The notes under the pieces were generated by a model. It had not been told where the DNA came from. It ran no database searches and saw only the letters and a program-made list of their open reading frames with translations. The translations under genes and the position numbers were made by a program. Below are positions 55,077 through 63,412 of a stretch of 64,000 bases of DNA, piece after piece (within the stretch, counting starts at the first letter, position 1; each line of letters opens with the position of its first letter). Source of the stretch: Rhizobium phaseoli (GTDB lineage: Bacteria; Pseudomonadota; Alphaproteobacteria; Rhizobiales; Rhizobiaceae); NCBI RefSeq assembly GCF_010668805.1, contig NZ_WUFT01000009.1:124001-188000 (forward strand), in the 5' to 3' direction.

Positions 55077-57479
55077 TCAGGATGGCGATGAGGTGCTGGA
55101 GAGGCTGAGGCTCACCGGCAACAGCTTGTAAGATGGGGTCTTGGCTTTGGCGTCATGATGGGCCAGCGGAAAGAGCGGGTTGGCCTCCGGGTAATAGGCC
55201 GCGCAGCAACCCTTCGGCATGTCATGCCGGGCGATCCTGAAGCCGGTGACACGGCGCGTCGTGGCAAAATCGATTGCCGTCGTCAGATCGACGAAGTCAC
55301 CGTCCTTAAAGCCCAGACGCTGGATGTCCTCCTCGTTCATGAAGACGACCTTTCTGGTCCCATCCACCCCGCGGTAGCGGTCGCCATAGCCGTAGATTGT
55401 CGTGTTGAACTGGTCGTTCGAGCGCAACGTGGCAAGGTTGAGAACCTCGCCGGCGGCGGGGTCGATGTCGAGCTGCGGAAAGAGCCGTGACGGCGTTATG
55501 AAATTGGCCTTCTTGTTGGAGGTGGCGAATTTGCGCTGCCGCGCCGGCACCGGCCGCGGAAAGCCTCCCGGCTGAAACATGCGTTTGTTGAAATCTCTGA
55601 AGGTTTCTGGGTAGGTCCCTTCGATCGCATCGCGGATTTTTGAATAGTCGCCAACCCATTCGTCCCAAGGAACACGGCCTTTGGTCAGCGTTGCCTTGGC
55701 AATGCCCGCGATGATCGCAGGCTCAGACAGGAGCTCTTTGCTCGCGGGCTTTGCCCTTCCACGTGATCCGTGGAAATGCGCCACCGAGCTTTCGATAGAG
55801 ACTGCTTGCGGACCGCTTTCCTGTTCGTCGATCTCCAGGCGGCCGAGACAGGGCAAGAGATAGGCGATCTCGCCATGGATGACATGGCTGCGGTTGAGCT
55901 TGGTGGCGATCTGGACGCTCAGGCGGAGCTTTCGCCATCCTTCCTCCATTGCTTCCGTTTCCGGGACCGCGCGCAGGAAATTACCGCCGAGGCTGACAAA
56001 GGCCTTGGCTTCGCCTTGCATGATTGCCTTGCAGGTATCGACTGTCGAACGACCCTCCCAGGTCGGTGGTTCGAACTGGTAGAGTTCCGACAGCTTGTCG
56101 AGGGGGGCGAGGCCCGGCTTTTCCGTTATCCCGACCGTGCGCTGCCCCTGGACGTTCGAGTGACCTCGCACAGCACAGATATTGGCGCCGGGTTTGCCGA
56201 TATTCCCCCGCAAAAGAGCGAGATTGACGACCATATGAACATTCTGAACGCCCAAGACGTGTTGGGTCAGCCCCATGCCGTAGATCATCAGCACGGCTTC
56301 GGCCTTGGCATAGGTGTGTGCCGCCTGGGTCATCTGTTGGCGCGTCAGACCCGACACCCGCTCCAACTCCGCCCAGTCGTGTCGGCGCGCAGCAGCGGCA
56401 AATTCTTCAAAACCCGAAGTATGTGTCTGGATGAAATCATGGTCCAGCACGTGCCTCTTGTCGGCTGCCGCCATCGAGGCGGCAAAGGCGACCGTTGCAG
56501 CATTTGACGGATCTTTCGGCACGTCATCGGAGCCAGCGACCTTGCTCGTTCCCGACGCCTTCAGCGCGTCGTCGGCCTCGATCAGCGCCTTGCAGACGCC
56601 GAAGAGTGCCGCAATGTCGCCGCCGTTTCTCACCTGGTAATATTCGGAGGAGATCGGCGTCGAACGGCCAGTCAGCATCTGGCTCGGCATTTGCGGATTG
56701 ATGAAATGTTCGAGACCGGGTTCGCGCAACGGATTGAAGGTGACGATCTTTACGCCTCTGTCAACCGCATCCTGCAGGTCGTGAAGCATCCTCGGCGAGG
56801 AGGTGTTCACGTTCTGGGCCATATAGAAAATGCAATCGCAATTCTCGAAATCGGAAAGGATCGCCGTACCGACGGCGGAGCCGATACTTTCCGGGAGAGC
56901 AACCGAGGAGCTTTCGTGACACATGTTGGAGGAGTCAGGCAGATTGTTGCTGCCGAAGATGCGGGCGAAAAGCTGGTACATATAGGCGGTTTCGAGCGAG
57001 GCCCGCCCAGAGGTGTAAAAATCGACCTGCTGGGGAGCGATGGCCCGCAGCTCCTGGCCGATTTCTGCAAAGGCGTCATCCCAGCTCACAGGCTCGTATT
57101 TGTCGGTTTCGCTGTTCCAGCGCATAGGGTGGGTCAGGCGGCCTTGCTCTTCAAGATCGTGATCACTCCACTCTTCCAACTCACGCAAGGTATGGGAGGC
57201 GAAAAAGCCTTTGTCTGCCCGGCGGCTGGTGATTTCCCAGGCGGTTGCCTTGGCGCCGTTCTCGCAAAATTCCATCGGATGAGGTTTGGCAGGCTTGGCC
57301 CAGGCGCAGCTGACACACATATAGCCGTCGGCCTTGTTTTGATGGATAAGCATCGACGACCCGGAACGCGGGACGTGCTCGCGCAGAAGAATCTCTCCGG
57401 TAGATCTGGCTGCTCCCCATCCGCCCGCTGCATGGCTTCCTTTGCCGATCTTGGGGTGATTTTTCGATCTCGCTGACAT
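55077..57479 (-). CDS. Molybdopterin oxidoreductase, FdhF/YdeP family
   Basis: An 800-residue protein of the formate dehydrogenase alpha-like YdeP group. The N-terminus has CVSCAWAKP, not a full four-Cys iron-sulphur motif. The molybdopterin fold follows: SNMCHESSSVALPESIGSAVG, NPLREPGLEHF, LLRGNIGKPGANICAVRGHSNVQG as separate blocks, and a C-terminal dinucleotide-binding domain (NEEDIQRLGFKDGDFVDL). E. coli YdeP is linked to acid resistance and its substrate is unknown. No NAD subunit is adjacent; a cytochrome c gene follows instead. GAGAGGCG precedes ATG 57479. Confidence 0.88.
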   Translation of the reverse strand: MSARSKNHPKIGKGSHAAGGWGAARSTGEILLREHVPRSGSSMLIHQNKADGYMCVSCAWAKPAKPHPMEFCENGAKATAWEITSRRADKGFFASHTLRELEEWSDHDLEEQGRLTHPMRWNSETDKYEPVSWDDAFAEIGQELRAIAPQQVDFYTSGRASLETAYMYQLFARIFGSNNLPDSSNMCHESSSVALPESIGSAVGTAILSDFENCDCIFYMAQNVNTSSPRMLHDLQDAVDRGVKIVTFNPLREPGLEHFINPQMPSQMLTGRSTPISSEYYQVRNGGDIAALFGVCKALIEADDALKASGTSKVAGSDDVPKDPSNAATVAFAASMAAADKRHVLDHDFIQTHTSGFEEFAAAARRHDWAELERVSGLTRQQMTQAAHTYAKAEAVLMIYGMGLTQHVLGVQNVHMVVNLALLRGNIGKPGANICAVRGHSNVQGQRTVGITEKPGLAPLDKLSELYQFEPPTWEGRSTVDTCKAIMQGEAKAFVSLGGNFLRAVPETEAMEEGWRKLRLSVQIATKLNRSHVIHGEIAYLLPCLGRLEIDEQESGPQAVSIESSVAHFHGSRGRAKPASKELLSEPAIIAGIAKATLTKGRVPWDEWVGDYSKIRDAIEGTYPETFRDFNKRMFQPGGFPRPVPARQRKFATSNKKANFITPSRLFPQLDIDPAAGEVLNLATLRSNDQFNTTIYGYGDRYRGVDGTRKVVFMNEEDIQRLGFKDGDFVDLTTAIDFATTRRVTGFRIARHDMPKGCCAAYYPEANPLFPLAHHDAKAKTPSYKLLPVSLSLSSTSSPS

Positions 57480-57711
57480 TTTCGCCTCTCGACACTTTCT
57501 GACGCAGAAATTCCCGGCCGACGTTCCGTCACGCCGAACTCCGCCAGAGACCAAACTGTTCCATGCTCGGGCTTTCCAGGATTGAAGATATCGGCGCAGC
57601 CGGGCTGTGAGCGTTATCCCCCGGGGGTGAGATGCTTTTCGACTGGCCGGATAGCTTCTTGCTAGCGTAGGGCCAGCGTCATTCTTCGGCTGGCCGCCGG
57701 CGGAAAGATGA

Positions 57712-58239
57712 TCAGTCGATGAGGTTGCTTCCGAGCATCGACAGCAAGGACCCGCGTGCCCGGCTGACGCGGCTTTTCAAGGTGCCTATCCGGCATCCGC
57801 ATAGCTTTGCGGCGTCCTCGTAACTCGTTCCGGTCGCAACAAGTATCAGCGCGCGACGCCTGTCGTCTGGAAGTTGCGTGAGTGCTCGTTCTAGCTCACG
57901 CTCCCGCAGGGCCCATTCCTGGCTTGGCGCAATTGCCACCTGTTCCATTACCGCGTCCATGGCGGTTGGCTCGCGTTTCTGTCGGCGGTAGTTGGTGCAA
58001 AATGTGTTTCTGAGGATCGTGAAGAGCCAGGATTTGAGTGAGGTGTCGGGCTTGTAGAGGTGTCGCGAGTTCAATGCCTTTAGCAGGGTTTCCTGCACGA
58101 GATCATCGATGTCGTCCTCGCTGCGCAGGAACCTTCGGGCAAAAGAACGCAACGCCGGCGTCAACTGGACGATCTCCGACTCGATGGCGGACGTTTGCTT
58201 GCAATCCGACGCAGAGCTTACCGGGAATGAAGAATTCAT
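57712..58239 (-). CDS. ECF-type RNA polymerase sigma factor
   Basis: A 175-residue sigma factor with region 2 (RSFARRFLRSEDDIDDLVQE, TSLKSWLFTILRN) and region 4 (ERALTQLPDDRRRALILVAT, GCRIGTLKSRVSRAR). Length and motifs fit the ECF group common in rhizobia. GGAGGG precedes ATG 58239. No anti-sigma gene is adjacent. It lies upstream of, and in the same direction as, the oxidoreductase-cytochrome genes with a 232-base gap, so it may control them; that is inference. Confidence 0.88.
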   Translation of the reverse strand: MNSSFPVSSASDCKQTSAIESEIVQLTPALRSFARRFLRSEDDIDDLVQETLLKALNSRHLYKPDTSLKSWLFTILRNTFCTNYRRQKREPTAMDAVMEQVAIAPSQEWALRERELERALTQLPDDRRRALILVATGTSYEDAAKLCGCRIGTLKSRVSRARGSLLSMLGSNLID

Positions 58240-58424
58240 TTTTCCCTCCTGTTATAAGAAGGAAAAGCGGTACGCCTGCTCTTCGTTGCTGTACGCTACC
58301 GGACAAACCGGGTGGTTGTGATCGGCCGACAGATCTTCCACGAAAGTGCTGGTTTCAGCACGGACGAAACGCGCGGAAATGAGGACGCCGGGCCCGTTGC
58401 AGCTCCAGCAGCACCATCCTTGTT

Positions 58425-58604
58425 TTAAGCTTCAACTTCGCCATAAAGCTGACCGCACATCGTCAGCGATTGGCGCATCGCGGCCACGCGCTCTTCGGCA
58501 TCTTTGGATGAATAGGCCCAGATTTCCGTCGCCCAGTTCTTGCCGTCCATATCGTATTGGAGAGCAAACCTGTAGAGCTTCCGATTATCACCGTCCGTGG
58601 CCAC
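58425..58604 (-). CDS. Small conserved hypothetical protein
   Basis: From GTG 58604 the frame encodes 59 residues: ATDGDNRKLYRFALQYDMDG, then NWATEIWAYSSKDAEERVAA and a GQLYGEVEA end. The pattern looks like small rhizobial proteins I have seen without a function. A stop lies 12 codons upstream in frame, and GTG is the only plausible early start; the ribosome binding site is poor. The good composition and compact ending support it as real, possibly with a damaged 5' end. Confidence 0.5.
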   Translation of the reverse strand: MATDGDNRKLYRFALQYDMDGKNWATEIWAYSSKDAEERVAAMRQSLTMCGQLYGEVEA

Positions 58605-58995
58605 GAAAGCGGCATTCGGACCGTCGTGACTGTTTCACTCTTCTGAACATCAAAACATTCACAATAGGCTCCTTGGCTGTTCATTGTGCGGCTCCCGAGA
58701 CGCGGCGCGGCTTTCCAGGGCTTAACCGCGGCGTCTGGGTTTCGTTCCCGCGAATGGGCCGGCCAATCCCGGCGATCACGACCGGCCATTCCACCCTTCG
58801 CATCGGTGGCCTTCCCTTCGGTACAGGCGAAGCTTTGCGGTCGGGTCCTGGCATTCGGAAAGCTGAGACAGTCGCTGAGTATCCGAAAAAGCTACAGATA
58901 TTACGTGATGCTACAGGTCTCGGCATGGTACGCCTGCTAGTGTTTGGGCTCCAAAAGCTTCCTCCTGAGCGATCGCAGGATGTGTGGATGCGTGC
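58605..58995. other. Intergenic stretch, nothing firm
   Basis: Overlapping open frames of poor quality only. It must contain the promoter of the downstream lipoprotein-channel pair, but no consensus was identified with confidence. Confidence 0.45.
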
Positions 58996-60207
58996 ATGGC
59001 AAAACGTGGTGTGGCTCTTTTTCTCCTCCTGACGAGTTGCGGGCATCCGGACGGCGTGATGACGCCGGTTTCAATGTCATCGTCGATGCCACCGACATCT
59101 AGGGTCGACATGCTGGTCGCCACCACGCGCGAGCCTTCCGGAAGCCCCGCCACGCTCTTCAATGGCGAGCGCAGTTCCAAGCCGCATCTGACCCAGATCT
59201 CGATTTCTATTCCAGCAAAGCGCGAAGTCGGCACCGTGCAGTGGCCAATGCGCCTTCCGCCCGATCCTGCCACCGACTTTGCCGTGACCAGTGTTCAGCA
59301 GATCGACACGGTGGCGCAAGGCCGCGTCTGGTTTCGGCAGCATGTAAACGGCGGACATGCGCTCGTCTTCATTCACGGCTTCAACAACACCTATGAGGAT
59401 TCGGTTTTCCGGCTGGCGCAGATCGTCCACGACAGCAAGATGCAGGCGACGCCGGTCCTGTTCACCTGGCCGTCGAGAGCAGAGATTACCGCCTACCAAT
59501 ACGACAAGGAAAGTACGAATTATTCGCGCACGGCGCTGGAGCAGGCGCTGCGCACGCTGGCAGCTGATCCCAACGTCAAGGACATCACCATCATGGCCCA
59601 CTCGATGGGCACATGGCTTGCCATGGAATCTCTGCGGCAGATGGGAATACGCGACGGCCACGTCAATTCGAAGATCCACAATGTCATCCTGGCCTCACCT
59701 GACATCGACATCCAGGTCTTTGCCAAACAATATGTGGAGATGGGCGAGCCCCGTCCGAAATTCACGATCTTCGTCTCTCAGGATGACAAGGCTCTTGCGA
59801 TCTCCAGCTTCATCACCGGACGCGTCTCCCGTCTCGGCGCGATCAATCCGGCCGAAGAGCCCTACCGCTCGAAGCTGGAAAAAGCCGGCATCACCGCCAT
59901 CGACCTGACAAAGGTGAAGAGCAGCGACAGTCTCAACCACGGCAAATTCGCCGAAAGCCCCGAGATCGTCCAACTCATCGGACAGCGCCTCATGACCGGC
60001 CAGACCCTTACCGATTCCAAAGTCACATTGGGTCAAGGCCTTACGGCCGTCGTCGGCGGAACGGTGACCAATATCGGCACCGTTGCCGCTACCGCTGTCG
60101 CGGCACCGATTGCGATCATCGAGCAGCCCACCAGGCAACAGAGACCGCCACGATCCGCTAAGGACACGCTCGACGGCGACCTGAAGCAACAGACGCTGAC
60201 GCAATGA
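58996..60207 (+). CDS. Lipoprotein alpha/beta hydrolase (DUF900 family)
   Basis: A 403-residue envelope protein. The N-terminus is a lipoprotein signal (FLLLTSC lipobox). The DUF900 hydrolase core shows ALVFIHGFNNTYEDSVFRLA (oxyanion HGF), FTWPSRAEITAYQYDKES, the nucleophile MAHSMGTWLAME and a later acidic LASPDID segment. An Ala/Val-rich hydrophobic stretch lies near residues 345-370. ATG 58996 is used; GTG 58984 is in frame with AGGA just before it. Its stop overlaps the MscS-type channel start, implying joint expression. The substrate is unknown. Confidence 0.78.
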   Translation: MAKRGVALFLLLTSCGHPDGVMTPVSMSSSMPPTSRVDMLVATTREPSGSPATLFNGERSSKPHLTQISISIPAKREVGTVQWPMRLPPDPATDFAVTSVQQIDTVAQGRVWFRQHVNGGHALVFIHGFNNTYEDSVFRLAQIVHDSKMQATPVLFTWPSRAEITAYQYDKESTNYSRTALEQALRTLAADPNVKDITIMAHSMGTWLAMESLRQMGIRDGHVNSKIHNVILASPDIDIQVFAKQYVEMGEPRPKFTIFVSQDDKALAISSFITGRVSRLGAINPAEEPYRSKLEKAGITAIDLTKVKSSDSLNHGKFAESPEIVQLIGQRLMTGQTLTDSKVTLGQGLTAVVGGTVTNIGTVAATAVAAPIAIIEQPTRQQRPPRSAKDTLDGDLKQQTLTQ

Positions 60208-62144
60208 GGAGTTCCAGGTTGAGATGGCTCTTTTCCTTTACTGCCGTTTTTCTGTTCGCATTGAATGCCTGGGCGCAAACTCCGCCGGCGGAGCCGCAAC
60301 AGAAAATCGACGAACTCGTTCGCCTGCTGCAGGATCCGGACGTAAAGGCCTGGCTCGATAGCCGCAAGCAGCGCGAGCCTTTGACACCCGTTTCACCTGC
60401 GGGCAATTCTGCCTTGGCCAAGTGGGAGGCTGGGGCGCGGCTGGGCGTGAACCAGATCCTTTCGGCGATACCTGCGATACCGGCGGAAGTGACGGCGGCG
60501 GCGACAAGAGCAAGACGCGAAGCCGCCAGCAGGGGCTATGCGCCGATATTCGTGATATTTGGCGGCCTGGTCGCTTTCGGTCTCGCCGCCGAGGCGGTGT
60601 ATCGCAGGTTTGCCGCTCGCCGTGAGGCATTGCTTGGCCGGCTTATCCCGGTCGGCATCTTCGCCGGAGCGATGGCAATCGTATTTTTCGCGATCGACTG
60701 GCCGCCACTCGCGCGAGTGACGCTTCTGGCCTATCTCGCCGCGTTCATCGTATTTCGATTGGCTGCCGCGCTCCTGTCGGTGGCGGCAATGGGTTCCCCG
60801 CTGCGCAGGAGGTTGTTGGTTCTGTTCGGGCTCGCTTGTTTTGCGGTCGCCACGGCCGTCGTCGGCGAGCCACTTGGGGTTTCTCCTGAGATCAGCAACG
60901 CCATCAGCTACTGCTTCTCGGTGGTTGGAATGCTGCTCGCGATCGAAGCAGCATGGTCGATCTGGGAGGGAAGCCGTGGCTGGAAAGTTGCGGTAACGGC
61001 CTATCTCGTCGTCCTGTGGTTCATCTGGTGTCTCAATATGAGGGGCCTCTTCTGGATCGGCACCTACGCGCTGGTGTTGCCGGGAATCCTGAACGCCGTC
61101 GGTCGCCTGGCACTATCCTTCACCAGCGATCCCGGTAGTCTGCGCGGTATTTTGATCGCGCGCGGCGCACGCGCCGCGGTTATCGTCTTCGCCGTGGGAT
61201 GGCTGGCGCTTGTCTGGCATCTCAACCCTGACACGTTGGGTCAGCGCGACCCGATGATCGCCGCGCTTTTTTACGGCGGCCTTAAAAGTGTTCTCATCCT
61301 CGTGGTTGCTGACCTTCTCTGGCAGATCGCGCGGGGCTGGATTGATCGAACGCTGAGCGTATCGACCGGTACAACAACGCTCGCGCCAGCGGACGCCGCC
61401 CGACGTGCGCGGTTTCGCACCCTTCTTCCGATTTTCCGCAACGCATTGGCCGTCGCTGTTGCGGTCATGGCGGGTCTGATCGTGCTGTCGCAATTGGGTG
61501 TCCAGATCGGTCCGTTGATCGCGGGAGCAGGCATCTTCGGTGTCGCGATCGGTTTCGGCTCACAGACCCTAGTCAAGGACATCATCAACGGTGTGTTCTA
61601 CATGCTCGACGACGCTTTCCGGGTGGGCGAATACATCCAGGCCAAGGATTACAAGGGAACGGTGGAGAGCTTCAGCCTTCGCTCGGTTCGTCTGCGCCAT
61701 CATCGTGGCCCGGTGTTCACGGTGCCGTTCAGCGAACTGGGTGCTGTCGAGAACATGAGCCGGGACTGGGTGATCGACAAGTTCAGGATCACCGTCGGGT
61801 TTGATACCGATATAGACAAGGCGCGCAAGCTGACCAAGAAGGTCGGAGCCGAGCTTATCGAAGATCCTGAACTGGGCCCGCATTTCCTGGAAGCGCTGAA
61901 AATGAAGGGCGTCGAGCAGTTCGGCGACTACGGCATCGTGTTGAGCTTCGCCATGACCACACTTCCAGGCATGCAGACCTATATCCGTCGCAAAGCCTAT
62001 GCCAAGATTCGCGAGGTGTTCCTGGCCAACGGGATTGCATTCGCGCAGCCGACGGTGCAGGTCGGGGGAGATGACAAGGGGGCCGCGGCGGCCGCTCAAG
62101 CGATCCGTGCGCAGCAGGCAAACGCGGCGACGCCGGCGAAGTGA
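60204..62144 (+). CDS. MscS-family mechanosensitive channel
   Basis: A 646-residue protein with a signal peptide (ending NAWAQ), a periplasmic helical region, about ten membrane helices and the MscS core near residues 425-560. The pore helix and following beta domain are clear: GAGIFGVAIGFGSQTLVKDI, NGVFYMLDDAFRVGEYI. The C-terminal cytoplasmic part ends in an Ala-rich tail. Such channels release solutes on osmotic downshock. ATGA overlap with the lipoprotein hydrolase gene shows tight coupling. Confidence 0.9.
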   Translation: MRSSRLRWLFSFTAVFLFALNAWAQTPPAEPQQKIDELVRLLQDPDVKAWLDSRKQREPLTPVSPAGNSALAKWEAGARLGVNQILSAIPAIPAEVTAAATRARREAASRGYAPIFVIFGGLVAFGLAAEAVYRRFAARREALLGRLIPVGIFAGAMAIVFFAIDWPPLARVTLLAYLAAFIVFRLAAALLSVAAMGSPLRRRLLVLFGLACFAVATAVVGEPLGVSPEISNAISYCFSVVGMLLAIEAAWSIWEGSRGWKVAVTAYLVVLWFIWCLNMRGLFWIGTYALVLPGILNAVGRLALSFTSDPGSLRGILIARGARAAVIVFAVGWLALVWHLNPDTLGQRDPMIAALFYGGLKSVLILVVADLLWQIARGWIDRTLSVSTGTTTLAPADAARRARFRTLLPIFRNALAVAVAVMAGLIVLSQLGVQIGPLIAGAGIFGVAIGFGSQTLVKDIINGVFYMLDDAFRVGEYIQAKDYKGTVESFSLRSVRLRHHRGPVFTVPFSELGAVENMSRDWVIDKFRITVGFDTDIDKARKLTKKVGAELIEDPELGPHFLEALKMKGVEQFGDYGIVLSFAMTTLPGMQTYIRRKAYAKIREVFLANGIAFAQPTVQVGGDDKGAAAAAQAIRAQQANAATPAK

Positions 62145-62228
62145 GCTTACAGGGTCAGCCCATCGTCTGTCTCCCGTTCTGAAATGAGGAGCATGACTAT
62201 GTCCGAAAACCGCTCACAGTTTCGGCAT

Positions 62229-62582
62229 TTAAGGTTTCAAATCATAAGCTTGCTGCGATGCGCGAAGCTCCACCAATGTCTTGCCGACACAACTGCCGCC
62301 TCCCAACCCACCGACCGCCTTCGCCTTGCCATCGAGCGTGATCGTGCCGGCGATCCGGTCAGATGCCGCATAGGTCGCCACACCGTCATGGGAGACCCTC
62401 GATATGTAAAACGCATGGTACGTTTCGTTGTATTTGCAATGGATGACCAGCGGAAACTGAGAGAAGGGATCGTCCTCGGCGCGGGCGACGGTCATCTGAA
62501 AAACCGACCCCACCACTGCGGTGCCATCAAGCCTGCAACAAATCGTTTCGATCTTTGGCGGGACACATATGTCATGGTTCAA
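62229..62582 (-). CDS. Hypothetical protein
   Basis: A 117-residue protein with several beta-strand-like segments (PLVIHCKYNETYHAFYISRV), a Gly-rich GGLGGGSC stretch and four Cys. No family is recognised. ATG 62582 has AAGGGG eight bases upstream, the best site in this area. It is downstream of the Crp/Fnr gene on the same strand (36-base gap), so it may be co-transcribed. Confidence 0.55.
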   Translation of the reverse strand: MNHDICVPPKIETICCRLDGTAVVGSVFQMTVARAEDDPFSQFPLVIHCKYNETYHAFYISRVSHDGVATYAASDRIAGTITLDGKAKAVGGLGGGSCVGKTLVELRASQQAYDLKP

Positions 62583-62618
62583 CCCCTTTGTTACACTCCT
62601 GGCAAATATCCGCTTTCG

Positions 62619-63263
62619 CTAAATCGTTAAGGCGATGAGTGCATCCCGGTCGAGAAGCCGGACAATTCGTTGCGATTTGCCGTTGAGACGAAGGATGTGT
62701 TTTTCCCGCAGCTTCGTGAAAGAGCGGGCAACCGTTTCTACCGTCAGGCCAAGATAGTCGGCAATATCGCTGCGACACATCATGATATCGAATTCCGGAT
62801 CCTCGGGATGACGTTCAACCATCTCCTGAACAAAGGCCGCAAGGCGCTTCAGCGCGCTTTGCTCGCTGATGATGAGCTGTTTTTGCTGGGCCTTGGCAAG
62901 GCCCGTCAGGGCAATCTGTAAAAGATCGATGGGAACGACCGCGGCCTGATTGGTCCGAAACGATCTTACGCGCGTTTCGCAGATGGCTTCTGCAAAATCG
63001 GTTCGCACATTTCCGATCTCGAGCCCGAACCATTCGCCCTTGCCGCAGAACGATAAGATGTGCCGCTGGCCATTCGATGTGAGCCGGTAAATCCGAACTG
63101 CGCCTGCTTCGACCTGGTAGATCGCAGTAACGTGTTCGCCTTCGCTATAGATCGTCTCGTCGGCGCTGAATTTTATCGACTGATCCTTTGCCGCCCCTGG
63201 ACCCGCCCTGTGGCGGTGGTCGGGAACCGTCGTGAATTTTCTGACCGCCTGAGCTTGAAACAT
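62619..63263 (-). CDS. Crp/Fnr-family transcriptional regulator (FixK-like)
   Basis: A 214-residue regulator with an N-terminal cyclic-nucleotide-binding fold (IYSEGEHVTAIYQVEAGAVR, ILSFCGKGEWFGLE) and a C-terminal winged helix (MCRSDIADYLGLTVETVARS). The recognition helix E-TVAR-SF is of the Fnr/FixK type, predicting a TTGAT-N4-ATCAA target. The N-terminal cysteine cluster of oxygen-sensing Fnr is absent, so it is more FixK-like. It is divergent from the gene at 63413. Confidence 0.85.
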   Translation of the reverse strand: MFQAQAVRKFTTVPDHRHRAGPGAAKDQSIKFSADETIYSEGEHVTAIYQVEAGAVRIYRLTSNGQRHILSFCGKGEWFGLEIGNVRTDFAEAICETRVRSFRTNQAAVVPIDLLQIALTGLAKAQQKQLIISEQSALKRLAAFVQEMVERHPEDPEFDIMMCRSDIADYLGLTVETVARSFTKLREKHILRLNGKSQRIVRLLDRDALIALTI

Positions 63264-63412
63264 GCGCGTTGCTCCCGTCCACGCTGCAGCATAAGCAATC
63301 GTTGCGTTCCTCGGTATTCGAGATACCCCTTACGTATTGCTACGGAAGCAGGCGATCACGGACCGGTGTATAAGGCTATTGCCCCTGAAGAGCCGTATCG
63401 CGGGAGGTCTAA

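Noticed and set aside
57537..57562. GGAAC-N17-AGTT upstream of the YdeP-like gene as an EcfG promoter
   Set aside because: Correct orientation and distance, but the -10 half has a mismatch in a key position; too weak to list as a feature.
62184..62630. Plus-strand open frame with a good GAGGAG site, starting MTMSENRSQ after the MscS gene
   Set aside because: Beyond the first dozen residues it has no sensible composition and is antisense to a better minus-strand gene with its own ribosome binding site. It may be a gene remnant, but this cannot be supported.
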